This document shows positions 19,292 to 27,324 of a stretch of 64,000 nucleotides of DNA, in pieces (the first letter of the stretch is position 1; each line of letters starts with the position of its first letter). The notes below the pieces were generated by a model. That model ran no database searches. It saw only the letters and a list, made by a program, of their open reading frames with translations, and had not been told where the DNA came from. Both the position numbers and the translations under genes were made by a program. Origin of the DNA: Halobacillus mangrovi (GTDB taxonomy: Bacteria > Bacillota > Bacilli > Bacillales > Halobacillaceae); NCBI RefSeq assembly GCF_002097535.1, contig NZ_CP020772.1:1860001-1924000 (forward strand), read 5' to 3'.

Positions 19292-19921
19292 ATGAAACAG
19301 GAAGATTACTTACACTCATTGCGATCAAAGCCATCCGAACAAATAGAAAGAATAGAAGCCTATGCAAAGGAAAATGGTGTACCAATTATGGAACCATCAG
19401 GCATAGAGTTCTTGATGCAGCTGATTCGCTTGCATCAGCCTTCCCATATTCTTGAAATCGGAACAGCTATCGGCTATTCTGCAATACGCATGTTAGAAGC
19501 ATCTGCAAAAAGTGCAATTGTTACGATTGAAAGAGACCCCACTAGATACTCAGAAGCGGTCTCAAACTTAAGGCAGCTTGGGGTTGAAAATAGCATACAG
19601 ATCCTTCATGGAGATGCTCTGGAATTAGAGAAAGAAGTGGCAGAAAAAGGCCCTTATGATTTGTTGTTTATAGATGCAGCTAAAGGTAAGTATGAAGAAT
19701 TCTTTCATATGTACTCTCCCATGCTTACTGAGCGTGGAGTGATCATTTCAGATAATGTATTGTTTAAAGGATACGTGGCAGATGATGAACTAGCGAGTCC
19801 ACGAATGGCAAAAATTGCTGGTAAAATTCGCAAGTTCAATGAATGGCTTGTCAACCACCCTGATTATTACACGACGATTGTTCCAGTTGGGGATGGGGTC
19901 GCCATTTCGGTAAAAAAATAA
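19292..19921 (+). CDS. trmR: tRNA 5-hydroxyuridine methyltransferase TrmR (O-methyltransferase)
   Basis: SAM-dependent O-methyltransferase of 209 residues; the B. subtilis orthologue YrrM/TrmR methylates 5-hydroxyuridine at the tRNA wobble position to 5-methoxyuridine. The SAM motif I is ILEIGTAIGYSAIRM (around residues 52-66); the metal-binding LLFIDAAKGKYEEF motif (near 125) and IISDNVLFKG follow. In B. subtilis the hydroxylase genes trhP1/trhP2 (yrrN, yrrO) stand between trmR and udk. Here udk follows after 43 bases, so they are missing at this spot. ATG 19292 is the only good start. Confidence 0.88.
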   Translation: MKQEDYLHSLRSKPSEQIERIEAYAKENGVPIMEPSGIEFLMQLIRLHQPSHILEIGTAIGYSAIRMLEASAKSAIVTIERDPTRYSEAVSNLRQLGVENSIQILHGDALELEKEVAEKGPYDLLFIDAAKGKYEEFFHMYSPMLTERGVIISDNVLFKGYVADDELASPRMAKIAGKIRKFNEWLVNHPDYYTTIVPVGDGVAISVKK

Positions 19922-19964
19922 AAGATAGAAGAGTAGATAAGGGATGAAAGGAGAACCCAAGAAA

Positions 19965-20618
19965 ATGAAGGATAAACCTGTTGTAATTGGAGTCGCTGGA
20001 GGAACGGGATCAGGAAAAACAAGCGTGACCCGATCCATCATTCAACGTTTTGCAGATAAATCAATACTCATGCTCGAACAAGATTATTACTACAAAGATC
20101 AGAGTCATCTTCCTTTCGAAGAAAGACTTCAGACAAATTACGATCATCCTTTGGCGTTCGATAATGACCTTTTAATTGAGCACTTGGAACAGTTAATTGA
20201 TCAGAAGCCAGTGGAAAAACCTACGTATGACTATAAAATACACACCCGGTCAGAAGAGACGATTCATGTAGAACCGAAAGAAGTCATCATTGTTGAGGGC
20301 ATATTAGTTTTAGAAGACGAGCGCTTAAGAGACTTGATGGACATTAAAGTATTTGTCGATACGGATGCAGACGTCCGCATCATTCGCCGTATGCTGCGTG
20401 ATATTAATGAACGTGGGCGTACCCTTGACTCTGTAATCGATCAATACATCAATGTCGTCCGACCTATGCACTTGCAGTTTGTCGAACCGACAAAAAGGTA
20501 TTCAGATATCATTATCCCTGAAGGTGGACAAAACCACGTGGCTATTGATCTAATGGCGACTAAAATACAAACAGTTCTCCAGGAAAAGGGACAGGCAATA
20601 AGTAAAGAAAATAGTTGA
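19965..20618 (+). CDS. udk: Uridine kinase
   Basis: Phosphorylates uridine and cytidine in pyrimidine salvage; 217 residues. The P-loop GGTGSGKTS lies near residue 13, and the uridine-binding region [16 protein letters not shown] and the [12 protein letters not shown] motif follow. The start is ATG 19965 ([13 protein letters not shown]), 11 bases after AAAGGAG; the upstream ATG at 19944 precedes that site and was rejected. It follows trmR closely and is followed by a 166-base leader before greA, the order seen in B. subtilis. Confidence 0.96.
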   Translation: MKDKPVVIGVAGGTGSGKTSVTRSIIQRFADKSILMLEQDYYYKDQSHLPFEERLQTNYDHPLAFDNDLLIEHLEQLIDQKPVEKPTYDYKIHTRSEETIHVEPKEVIIVEGILVLEDERLRDLMDIKVFVDTDADVRIIRRMLRDINERGRTLDSVIDQYINVVRPMHLQFVEPTKRYSDIIIPEGGQNHVAIDLMATKIQTVLQEKGQAISKENS

Positions 20619-20697
20619 AATACTGGCAGAAATCTGGCATAGTTTTCACTAGTAGTTCTAAATTATTATGTCCTCGGGTAAAGTATAGTAATTCTTT

Positions 20698-20725
20698 AAT
20701 GAGCGTACAGGCCGTACCGCTCATT
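20698..20725 (+). promoter_or_regulatory. Hairpin in the greA leader
   Basis: AATGAGC-GTAC pairs with GTAC-(C)-GCTCATT around a five-base AGGCC loop, with one bulged C. No T-run follows, so it is not a standard terminator. It sits 60 bases before greA and could affect greA mRNA stability or expression. Confidence 0.5.
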
Positions 20726-20784
20726 TCCTATATGTGGGGAATAATCCATTATTGGTGCATTTTTAAAGGAGTGTATAAACGATT

Positions 20785-21261
20785 ATGGCAGAAGAAAAAA
20801 GTTACTACATGACAGAAGAAGGAAAACAGAAACTCGAAGAAGAGCTGCATCATTTAAAAACTGAACGACGTAAAGAGGTAGTAGAGCGTATTAAAATTGC
20901 ACGTGGTTTCGGAGATCTATCCGAGAACTCTGAATACGACGCAGCCAAAGATGAGCAGGCGTTTGTTGAAGCGAGAATCACTCAGGTGGAAAATATGATC
21001 CGCAATGCTGTAATCATCGAAAACGATAATGATAACCCTGATACAGTATCTATGGGTAAATCGGTTACGTTCCAGGAGCTCCCTGACGGTGATGAAGAAA
21101 CGTATAAGATTGTAGGAAGCGCTGAAGCAGATCCGTTTGAAGGTAAAATCTCTAACGACTCTCCTATGGCGCAAAGCTTAATTGGCCACGTAGTTGGAGA
21201 CCAAGTGAAAGTTGCTACACCAGGCGGAGAGATTGACGTAAAAATCATTACTGTAGAGTAA
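20785..21261 (+). CDS. greA: Transcription elongation factor GreA
   Basis: Rescues backtracked RNA polymerase by stimulating transcript cleavage through the secondary channel; 158 residues. The N-terminal coiled-coil hairpin has the acidic tip [16 protein letters not shown] (about residues 41-56), which carries the catalytic Asp/Glu. The C-terminal FKBP-like domain ends with [18 protein letters not shown]. The AAAGGAG site lies 13 bases upstream of the ATG, a rather wide spacing. A strong terminator follows. Confidence 0.97.
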   Translation: MAEEKSYYMTEEGKQKLEEELHHLKTERRKEVVERIKIARGFGDLSENSEYDAAKDEQAFVEARITQVENMIRNAVIIENDNDNPDTVSMGKSVTFQELPDGDEETYKIVGSAEADPFEGKISNDSPMAQSLIGHVVGDQVKVATPGGEIDVKIITVE

Positions 21262-21269
21262 TGATAGGA

Positions 21270-21304
21270 GTAAAAAGGCAGAGGACGAGTCCTCTGCCTT
21301 TTTA
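21270..21304 (+). terminator. Terminator after greA
   Basis: A long stem, AAAAAGGCAGAGGA with TCCTCTGCCTTTTT, encloses the loop CGAG and ends in T's. Confidence 0.95.
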
Positions 21305-21354
21305 CTTGGTAATAACTCTTGATACTAAACATAATATGGCTCTCGGCATGTGCT

Positions 21355-21398
21355 TAAAAAAGCCTCTTTAACCTGAAGAGTCAGTTTCGAGGCTTTTA
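21355..21398 (+). repeat. Isolated hairpin (inverted repeat) downstream of greA
   Basis: AAAAAGCCTC pairs with GAGGCTTTTAT across a 22-base interior that includes CTGAAGAGTCAG-like short repeats. It resembles a second terminator with no gene in front of it, perhaps left behind by a deleted gene. Confidence 0.5.
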
Positions 21399-21411
21399 TG
21401 TAAGTGATGGT

Positions 21412-21523
21412 CGACGAGAAAACGACTCGCTTTCTGTGGGCTTGTGTTTAGCTTCCTCTAACTTCGTCTTCTGGGTCACATCTAACATGTCCCCCCCCAC
21501 AGGAGTCTCGTCGTTTTCCCATC
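21412..21523. repeat. Degenerate Bacillaceae-type palindromic repeat (REP/MITE-like)
   Basis: The left end GAGAAAACGACTCGC..CTGTGGGC is mirrored by the right end, whose reverse complement reads GGGAAAACGACGAGACTCC..TGTGGGGG. The unit of about 110 bases is non-coding, with internal CTTCCTC, TCTTC and an eight-C run. From memory, closely similar units with the GGGAAAACGACGAGACTCCTG end occur many times between genes in Halobacillus, Oceanobacillus and alkaliphilic Bacillus. This copy has lost much internal symmetry. No ORF lies in the 431-base gap between greA and yrrS (21262-21692). Confidence 0.65.
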
Positions 21524-21631
21524 CCCCAATCTTCACTAACGCCCTAAACTCCCACTAACACCCCCATTTCCCGGGGAATAGGGAAGCATAAAGCGTAGAA
21601 TAATGTCACCTTTTTTTCATTTATAAAAGTA

Positions 21632-21660
21632 TTGGTAGCACGTCTTGAATGATGTATAAT
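21632..21660 (+). promoter_or_regulatory. Sigma-A promoter of yrrS
   Basis: TTGGTA (21632-21637), 17-base spacer, TATAAT (21655-21660). The yrrS start codon follows 32 bases later. Confidence 0.75.
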
Positions 21661-21692
21661 ATACAACGAGTTTAAAGGAGGAGAGACATCAC

Positions 21693-22358
21693 ATGGCTAA
21701 AGGAAACAAACCTTATTCCCGTTCTTCTCGCAATGAGAAAAGAATAAAGGGAACTAAGATGCTGACTATGCTGTTGGGAGCAGCAGGTCTTTTAATTGTT
21801 GTATATATTTCTGTCATGATTTTTGGTGTTAATAATAATCAAGCAGGTATAGCTCTGGTATCAGATGATAACAAAACTGAAGAAAAAGCAGAGGAAGAGA
21901 ATTCAAATGAAGGGTCCTCTGATCAAAAACCTCAAGAAGACCTAAAAGTAAATGAGGAAAAGAGTAAAAAAGATAGTAGTGAGGATAACGAGGACAAAAA
22001 GAATGAAGAAGAAGGAACAGTAACAGAAAGTGATAAAGAAAATGTAGATCGTGTCATCACTAAAAACTGGGAACCTGTACCTACTGAGCAGGAAACAGAT
22101 GGGTCTCACAGGATTTTATATCAAGAGGGTACACAAGACTGGAAAGAACTAGAACAGACTGTCAGAAACGCTACAGGGCTTTCAGAAGGCGATATGATTA
22201 CTTGGCGTATCGAAAACAATAATAGTCCAACAAAGGCTAAAGCTACAGTATCTAATAAAGATAAAACAAAAATTTATCGTGTATATATTGAATGGGTGGA
22301 CGGTAAGGGATATAAGCCTACTCAAGTCGAAGTGTTGAATTCAAACCCATATAATTAA
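21693..22358 (+). CDS. yrrS: DUF1510 membrane-anchored protein (YrrS type)
   Basis: A 221-residue protein with a basic N-terminus, one membrane segment (about residues 24-45: LTMLLGAAGLLIVVYISVMIF), a low-complexity region rich in Glu, Lys, Ser and Asp (about 60-115), and a C-terminal DUF1510 domain (about 120-221, NWEPVPTEQ...ITWRIENNNSP). In B. subtilis yrrS follows the penicillin-binding protein gene pbpI (yrrR); here pbpI is absent. The domain faces outside the cell by topology, but its role is unknown. The start has AAAGGAGGAGAG. Confidence 0.85.
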   Translation: MAKGNKPYSRSSRNEKRIKGTKMLTMLLGAAGLLIVVYISVMIFGVNNNQAGIALVSDDNKTEEKAEEENSNEGSSDQKPQEDLKVNEEKSKKDSSEDNEDKKNEEEGTVTESDKENVDRVITKNWEPVPTEQETDGSHRILYQEGTQDWKELEQTVRNATGLSEGDMITWRIENNNSPTKAKATVSNKDKTKIYRVYIEWVDGKGYKPTQVEVLNSNPYN

Positions 22359-22379
22359 AGCGAGAGAGGGAGTTTAGTA

Positions 22380-23072
22380 ATGACTATTGGAATCATCGGA
22401 GCAATGGATGAAGAAATAGAACTGCTTCAAAGTAAAATGGAACATACAACTCAACAAGAGATCGCAGGGGTCCTATTTATTGAAGGTACGCTTCATGGAA
22501 AATCAGTGGTACTCTTGAAGTCAGGGATTGGTAAAGTTAATGCGGCCATGTCCGCAACCATTCTGCACGAGAGATTTAATATTGACTCAGTGATCAACAC
22601 TGGTTCTGCTGGCGGCTTCGCAAAAGATTTGGAAGTAGGGGATGTAGTCATTTCCAACCTTGTGACTCATCATGATGTGGATGTAACGGCATTTCAATAT
22701 GAATATGGACAAGTTCCTGGTATGCCTAGCATGTATCCAGCTGATGAAACTTTAATTGAACAAGCAATGGCAGCGGTTGAAAAAACAAATGCAAAAGCAA
22801 AAAGAGGTATTATCGCTACAGGGGACTCTTTCATGCATGAACAGTCCCGTGTTGATTTTGTAAGAGGTAAGTTCCCTGAGATGATTGCTGCTGAAATGGA
22901 AGCAGCAGCCATTGCACAGGTGTGCTATAAGTACGGTACACCGTTTGTGGTCATCCGCGCACTATCCGATATAGCCGGAAAAGCATCATCTGTCTCTTTT
23001 GAAGAGTTCTTGCCGAAAGCTGCAGAAAATGCTGCTGTCATGATTATGACTATGGTCGAATCTCTTAAATAA
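22380..23072 (+). CDS. mtnN: 5'-methylthioadenosine/S-adenosylhomocysteine nucleosidase
   Basis: Hydrolyses MTA and SAH to adenine plus methylthioribose or ribosylhomocysteine; 230 residues. The acid near the N-terminus is in GAMDEEIELL, the ribose-binding AAEMEAAAIAQ motif is near residue 170, and the catalytic Asp lies in RALSDIAG near 197. It follows yrrS by 21 bases. In B. subtilis mtnN heads the mccA-mccB-yrhC transsulfuration unit. Here yrhC follows after 141 bases and mccA/mccB are missing. Confidence 0.96.
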   Translation: MTIGIIGAMDEEIELLQSKMEHTTQQEIAGVLFIEGTLHGKSVVLLKSGIGKVNAAMSATILHERFNIDSVINTGSAGGFAKDLEVGDVVISNLVTHHDVDVTAFQYEYGQVPGMPSMYPADETLIEQAMAAVEKTNAKAKRGIIATGDSFMHEQSRVDFVRGKFPEMIAAEMEAAAIAQVCYKYGTPFVVIRALSDIAGKASSVSFEEFLPKAAENAAVMIMTMVESLK

Positions 23073-23213
23073 TTCTTCTCCATATTCTGTTATTCCGTTA
23101 AGATAAGCGTTTTATCAAGTGGCGATACATGTAAACCTTTCGTTGAAAATAATTACCATCTCCGCACAGTGAATCATGTGTTACAATCATAGTTGTGCAG
23201 GAGGTGGACATGT

Positions 23214-23438
23214 ATGCAATCTACCGAATGGATTGAAAATAAAATTAAAGATTATAAACGTTTTATTCTAACTCTATTAATCTTTTCAAGTTATTTATAT
23301 GCTGGAACTCTAATCAGCATTTATGAATATCAAACAACTTTACACTTTTACCTATACCCACTTATTTTGATTGGACTTGCGACTGCCTTTCTGATGATTC
23401 TCAAAGTTAGAAAATGGAGGAACGTCTTGTCGGAGTGA
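23214..23438 (+). CDS. yrhC: YrhC-like small membrane protein
   Basis: A 74-residue protein with two hydrophobic segments (about residues 17-38 and 46-64) and short basic ends, matching the YrhC family in size, topology and position behind mtnN. The family has no assigned function; in B. subtilis it is the last gene of the CymR-controlled mtnN-mccA-mccB-yrhC operon. ATG 23214 follows AGGAGGTGG; the ATG at 23210 meets a stop after eight codons. Confidence 0.75.
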   Translation: MQSTEWIENKIKDYKRFILTLLIFSSYLYAGTLISIYEYQTTLHFYLYPLILIGLATAFLMILKVRKWRNVLSE

Positions 23439-23442
23439 GTCG

Positions 23443-23483
23443 AAAAGAACCACTACTTCTCTAAGTAAGTAGTGGTTCTTTTT
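23443..23483. terminator. Bidirectional terminator between yrhC and sigK
   Basis: AAAAGAACCACTACTT pairs with AAGTAGTGGTTCTTTT. T-runs on both sides serve the convergent yrhC and sigK transcripts. Confidence 0.9.
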
Positions 23484-24196
23484 TATATACTTTTTCCTTG
23501 CTTACTTTGTTTATAAAACTCATGAAAGATTTTCATAAGCGCTCTTTTCTCTATCCGGGATACATAACTCCTGGAAATGCCTAGTTCTTTTGCAATTTCC
23601 CGTTGTGTTTTTTCTTCGGTCTGGTTCAAGCCATAGCGGAAAATAATAACTTCTCTCTCTCGATCATCTAAAATGGTGATAAAGTCTTTGATCTTCTCTA
23701 GTTCCATGTGAAGCTGGATTTCTTCTACGATATCAGCTACATCAGCTTGAAGAATATCGAGAAGATTCAGTTCGTTACCTTCTTTATCATGGCCAATAGG
23801 GTCCTGGAGGGACACATCCTTGTTTGTTTTCTTTGTGGACCGTAAATGCATTAAGATTTCATTCTCAATACAGCGTGCTGCATAGGTAGCGAGCTTCGTA
23901 CCTTTTCCTAACGAATAACTTTCAATACCTTTGATCAATCCGATTGTACCGATAGAGATCAAATCTTCAAAGTCTTCCTTTGTGTTTTCAAACTTCTTCA
24001 CAATATGAGCAACCAGACGTAAGTTATGTTCAATTAACTTATTTCTAGCATCTTGGCTGCCTTCTTGCATCAATTGAAGTTGTTTCGCTTCTTCTTCAGG
24101 GGAAAGGGGGTTGGGGAAGGCTTGGTTTTTTACGTAAGACATGAACCATAAGGATTCTTTGAAAAAATACAGGATCGAAGCTATGAGACTGCTCAT
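23483..24196 (-). CDS. sigK: Sporulation sigma factor SigK (pro-sigma-K)
   Basis: Late mother-cell sigma factor, 237 residues, made as an inactive precursor. The first ~20 residues ([20 protein letters not shown]) form the hydrophobic pro-sequence that SpoIVFB removes in the forespore outer membrane. Region 2 ([16 protein letters not shown]) and region 4 ([20 protein letters not shown]) are intact. The reading frame is continuous, so there is no skin-type insertion as in B. subtilis 168. ATG 24196 has GAGGAGGTG upstream. An in-frame start at 24214 lies before that site and was not used. Confidence 0.96.
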   Translation of the reverse strand: MSSLIASILYFFKESLWFMSYVKNQAFPNPLSPEEEAKQLQLMQEGSQDARNKLIEHNLRLVAHIVKKFENTKEDFEDLISIGTIGLIKGIESYSLGKGTKLATYAARCIENEILMHLRSTKKTNKDVSLQDPIGHDKEGNELNLLDILQADVADIVEEIQLHMELEKIKDFITILDDREREVIIFRYGLNQTEEKTQREIAKELGISRSYVSRIEKRALMKIFHEFYKQSKQGKSI

Positions 24197-24297
24197 GGAC
24201 GCGCACCTCCTCAAGTATTAGGCAAATGCCCACATCTCATACTTATGTAGAAAAATGGAGTCCTGTGCTTGTTCAAGAAGAAAAAAGCTTATAGAAA

Positions 24298-24333
24298 TAA
24301 AAAAAGCATGGCTCCTTGAAAGGAACCATGCTT
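24298..24333 (-). terminator. Terminator of the mrp operon
   Basis: On the minus strand AAGCATGGTTCCTT pairs with AAGGAGCCATGCTT and is followed by TTTTT. It lies six bases beyond the mrpG stop. Confidence 0.88.
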
Positions 24334-24338
24334 ATTGT

Positions 24339-24722
24339 CTATTGAGACTGATTTTGTTTTTCTTCGGCTTTTAGCGCAGTGGCGTAGTCGTCTTTTACAC
24401 TTTTATCCCACAGCGGAACACCGCTTCGATAAGCAGCTCGTGAAATCATATGTCCTGAAACAGGAGCCGTCAGCAGGACGAATAGAATTCCAAGCAGTAA
24501 TTTCCCGCTTACGATATTGTGCTCCATATAGAGGAAAAGAAAGGCACCAATCATGATCCCTGCTACACCTAATGTGGAACTCTTAGTAGCGGCGTGTAAC
24601 CTTGCATACACATCAGGAAAACGAAGAATTCCGATTGATCCGGACAGGATAAAAAAGGTTCCGCCTAAAAGGGAAATGCAGATTATGATATCGAACAATA
24701 AATTAATCCATGTCCCGCTCAA
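24339..24722 (-). CDS. mrpG: Mrp Na+/H+ antiporter subunit G
   Basis: Small subunit of the multi-protein Mrp antiporter; about 127 residues with three membrane segments. The family stretch GILRFPDVYARLHAATKSSTLG lies near residues 32-53 (seen here as FPDVYARLHAATKS). The C-terminal tail is hydrophilic. The start is uncertain: TTG 24722 lies eight bases after AAAAGGG, while GTG 24731 overlaps that site. Either way the gene overlaps the end of mrpF. Last gene of the operon before a terminator. Confidence 0.92.
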   Translation of the reverse strand: MSGTWINLLFDIIICISLLGGTFFILSGSIGILRFPDVYARLHAATKSSTLGVAGIMIGAFLFLYMEHNIVSGKLLLGILFVLLTAPVSGHMISRAAYRSGVPLWDKSVKDDYATALKAEEKQNQSQ

Positions 24723-25014
24723 TGATAACACCCTTTTCTAAGAATTTCGCCAACGCAACCGTTCCAATGAATAACAAAATACCAATAAGCAGAATTACGT
24801 CATTGAACTTTGTAGTGACTAGCAGAATGGCGATCAATCCTGCTAAAGCCATCAGGTTGATTCCTATGATATCCAAAGCGACAGCACGATCAGGGTTTGT
24901 TGGTCCTTTTATTGCCCTGTATAACAAAATAAGTACAGAGACAGAGACGCCGATAATCGAAATCAAGGAAGAGTACTCAATCAGTGACTGGGTGATATCT
25001 AACATGTGTTCCAT
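24703..25014 (-). CDS. mrpF: Mrp Na+/H+ antiporter subunit F
   Basis: A 103-residue subunit with three membrane segments and the family motif GPTNPDRAVALDIIGIN near residues 37-53. Some MrpF proteins have been linked to bile-salt or Na+ efflux, but the function is normally that of the whole complex. ATG 25014 overlaps the mrpE stop (TAATG), with GGAGGTG inside the mrpE end, so translation is coupled. Confidence 0.94.
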   Translation of the reverse strand: MEHMLDITQSLIEYSSLISIIGVSVSVLILLYRAIKGPTNPDRAVALDIIGINLMALAGLIAILLVTTKFNDVILLIGILLFIGTVALAKFLEKGVIIERDMD

Positions 25015-25490
25015 TATCGTGTCACCTCCATGATCGCTTTTTCAAATGTTTCTTTAATATCATTAATCGATTGTTCTACGTCAGGAATGTCCATCGCGTG
25101 AATATAGATTTTCGTATGATCTTCACTTACAGCGATGGATAATGTTCCTGGAGTCAGCGTAATTAAGTTTGCAAGTAAAGTAATCTCGAAATTACTTTTC
25201 AAATCGATGGGTAGGGCGAATATTCCTGGCTGAATATCAAGTTTTGGCTTATAAACGAGCTTCACGATATCCAAATTGGAAAGCACGAGTTCACGAATGA
25301 ACAAAAGAATTAATTTAATAAACTTCCAAACGCGTTTCATGTAGAAAGAATCTGGAATAAAACGCTGCAAAATAAACAAGAGTCCGATTCCTAATAAGTA
25401 ACCTACAAAGAACGTTGAAAAAGCATAGCTCTCGCTAAGGAACATCCACATGACGGCAATAATAATGTTAATAACAATTTGTAATGGCAT
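25014..25490 (-). CDS. mrpE: Mrp Na+/H+ antiporter subunit E
   Basis: A 158-residue subunit with N-terminal membrane segments (about residues 3-45 and 60-78) and a cytoplasmic C-terminal half carrying NLITLTPGTLSIAVSEDHTKIYIHAMD (cited here as LITLTPGTLSI and IYIHAMDI), the hallmark of the family. ATG 25490 has AAGGAG; it starts six bases after the mrpD stop. Confidence 0.95.
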   Translation of the reverse strand: MPLQIVINIIIAVMWMFLSESYAFSTFFVGYLLGIGLLFILQRFIPDSFYMKRVWKFIKLILLFIRELVLSNLDIVKLVYKPKLDIQPGIFALPIDLKSNFEITLLANLITLTPGTLSIAVSEDHTKIYIHAMDIPDVEQSINDIKETFEKAIMEVTR

Positions 25491-25496
25491 CAGCTT

Positions 25497-26981
25497 CTAC
25501 TCCTTTAGCACAGAATCAATATAAATTTCCGGGTTCATCAAATACTCTGCAATGGACTGTATGGATGGATAAAACCACTCAGCACCCATTCCAAGCAGAA
25601 TGGATAAGGATAAGAGTCCGGCAACGGGCCAAGCCATCCTATTGCCTTTCCGTTTTCGTTCAGGATAGGAGAGTTCTGTTTTTTCTCCCCAGAACCCACG
25701 GATAAAGATCCGGATCATTGAGAACAAGATAAGCAAGCTCGATACAAGTGCTACTATTACAATGATAATCTCTTCTTGAGCAAGACTTCCGCGAAGGAGC
25801 AGCAGTTTGCCGATAAAACCGCTGAATGGTGGTATTCCTGCCAACACAAGGCTTGCCACGAAGAATAGCCAACCTAACACCGGATAGTGGTGGATAAGAC
25901 CACCCATTTTTCTTAAATCGGATGTTCCAGCAACGTAAACAATGGCACCGATCAGTAAGAACAGTACTCCTTTAATGATCATATCGTGGACAAGATAATA
26001 AATTGTACCACTGATCGAAACTTCGGAGAATAAGCCGATTCCCATCAGCATGAATCCAACAGCAGGAATGATGTTATAAGCGATGACCAGCTTCACATTA
26101 TTGGTGGACAGTGCTCCAATTACTCCGAAGAGCATAGTTAACCCAGCTAGGTAAATGAACAACGTGTGTGTCAGCTCGACGTCCTGATTAAAGATCAAAG
26201 TAAAAGTTCGAAGGATTGAATAAATCCCGACTTTAGTTAATAAAGCACCGAATAAAGCGGATACGACCGGATTCGGTGAGATATACGGTCTCGGCAGCCA
26301 ATAATAAAGTGGAAAGACCGCAGCTTTCGTAGCAAAGACGAAAAAGAACATAATAGCGATGGTCGTTAATACACCTCTTTGCTCAACTTCCTGAACCCGT
26401 TCAGCTATCTGAGCCATGTTTACCGTTCCTACAACGGAATACAGGAACGAAATGGTCGTAACAAAGAGCATGGAAGAAAAGAGGTTGATTAAGACGTATT
26501 TTAATGACTCTCTCAGCTGTGCTTTACCGTTTCCTAACACGATTAGGCCGTATGAAGCCATGAGCAGAACTTCAAAGAAGACAAAGAGGTTAAACAAGTC
26601 TCCTGTAAGGAATGCGCCACTTACACCAGCAATCAGCATTAGGAAGAATGTGTAGAAATAGAAGCTTTCCTGTTGCTCAGAGAGTGATTTTGGTGCGAAA
26701 AAAACACAAGCGACCGCTACAATGTTCGTTGTAAGAACTAAAGTCATGGATAGCATATCGCCTACAAGAATAATACCATACGGGGCAGCCCAGTCGCCGG
26801 TCTCAAGAACAAGGGAACCCTGGTTTTTAACTTGCAGGAAGATCCATATAACTAATAGAAGATGAGCGACCGTAAAAATTTGGGATCCAATCCGGACTAG
26901 TGTTCTTTTTTTGTGTATGAAAGCCGCTAGAATACCAGCTAGCAGCGGTAATATAATAGGTAGTGCTGCTAAATTACTCAT
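25497..26981 (-). CDS. mrpD: Mrp Na+/H+ antiporter subunit D
   Basis: A 494-residue membrane subunit related to the proton-pumping NuoN/NuoM subunits of complex I, with about 14 membrane helices. The conserved proton-path stretch FATKAAVFPLYYWLPRPY is near residues 216-233, with Lys and nearby charges in the membrane. It starts eight bases inside the mrpC end. MrpA and MrpD are the two antiporter-like cores of the complex. Confidence 0.97.
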   Translation of the reverse strand: MSNLAALPIILPLLAGILAAFIHKKRTLVRIGSQIFTVAHLLLVIWIFLQVKNQGSLVLETGDWAAPYGIILVGDMLSMTLVLTTNIVAVACVFFAPKSLSEQQESFYFYTFFLMLIAGVSGAFLTGDLFNLFVFFEVLLMASYGLIVLGNGKAQLRESLKYVLINLFSSMLFVTTISFLYSVVGTVNMAQIAERVQEVEQRGVLTTIAIMFFFVFATKAAVFPLYYWLPRPYISPNPVVSALFGALLTKVGIYSILRTFTLIFNQDVELTHTLFIYLAGLTMLFGVIGALSTNNVKLVIAYNIIPAVGFMLMGIGLFSEVSISGTIYYLVHDMIIKGVLFLLIGAIVYVAGTSDLRKMGGLIHHYPVLGWLFFVASLVLAGIPPFSGFIGKLLLLRGSLAQEEIIIVIVALVSSLLILFSMIRIFIRGFWGEKTELSYPERKRKGNRMAWPVAGLLSLSILLGMGAEWFYPSIQSIAEYLMNPEIYIDSVLKE

Positions 26982-27321
26982 AATCTGTACCTCTCAATTG
27001 CTCCATATTATCTGTTCCATTAATCTGCGCTGCTCGGTATGCCAACACTAGTAATAAACTTGTTACACCGAAGCTTATGACAATTGAAGTCAAAATCAAA
27101 GCCTGTGGAAGCGGATCTGTATAACTTTCTACCCCTTCAGTTAATATAGGGGGAGCCCCGCTTTCCCCGGTTTCAAGCTCACCCATAGTTAGGATGAACA
27201 AGTGAGCACCGTGAGAAATAAGGCCCGTCCCAATGATAATACGCAGCATTTGCTTCTGAAGGAGGTTATAGATTCCTGTAGTAAATAGGATTCCTGCAAG
27301 AATCGCCATGATTAATTCCAT
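26974..27321 (-). CDS. mrpC: Mrp Na+/H+ antiporter subunit C
   Basis: A 115-residue NuoK-like subunit with three membrane helices; GIYNLLQKQMLRIIIGTGLISHG (seen as LQKQMLRIIIG) and DPLPQALILTSIVISFG are family features. ATG 27321 lies eight bases after AAAGGAGGAGG. It directly follows the mrpA stop with a three-base gap, which leaves no room for mrpB. Confidence 0.96.
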   Translation of the reverse strand: MELIMAILAGILFTTGIYNLLQKQMLRIIIGTGLISHGAHLFILTMGELETGESGAPPILTEGVESYTDPLPQALILTSIVISFGVTSLLLVLAYRAAQINGTDNMEQLRGTDYE

Positions 27322-27324
27322 TGG

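Noticed and set aside
21353..21523. CRISPR or tandem repeat array in the greA-yrrS gap
   Set aside because: There is only one inverted unit and one hairpin, with no regular repeat-spacer pattern.
24710..25033. 107-codon plus-strand ORF over mrpF/mrpG
   Set aside because: It is a shadow of the conserved mrpF frame on the other strand; its codon pattern follows mrpF.
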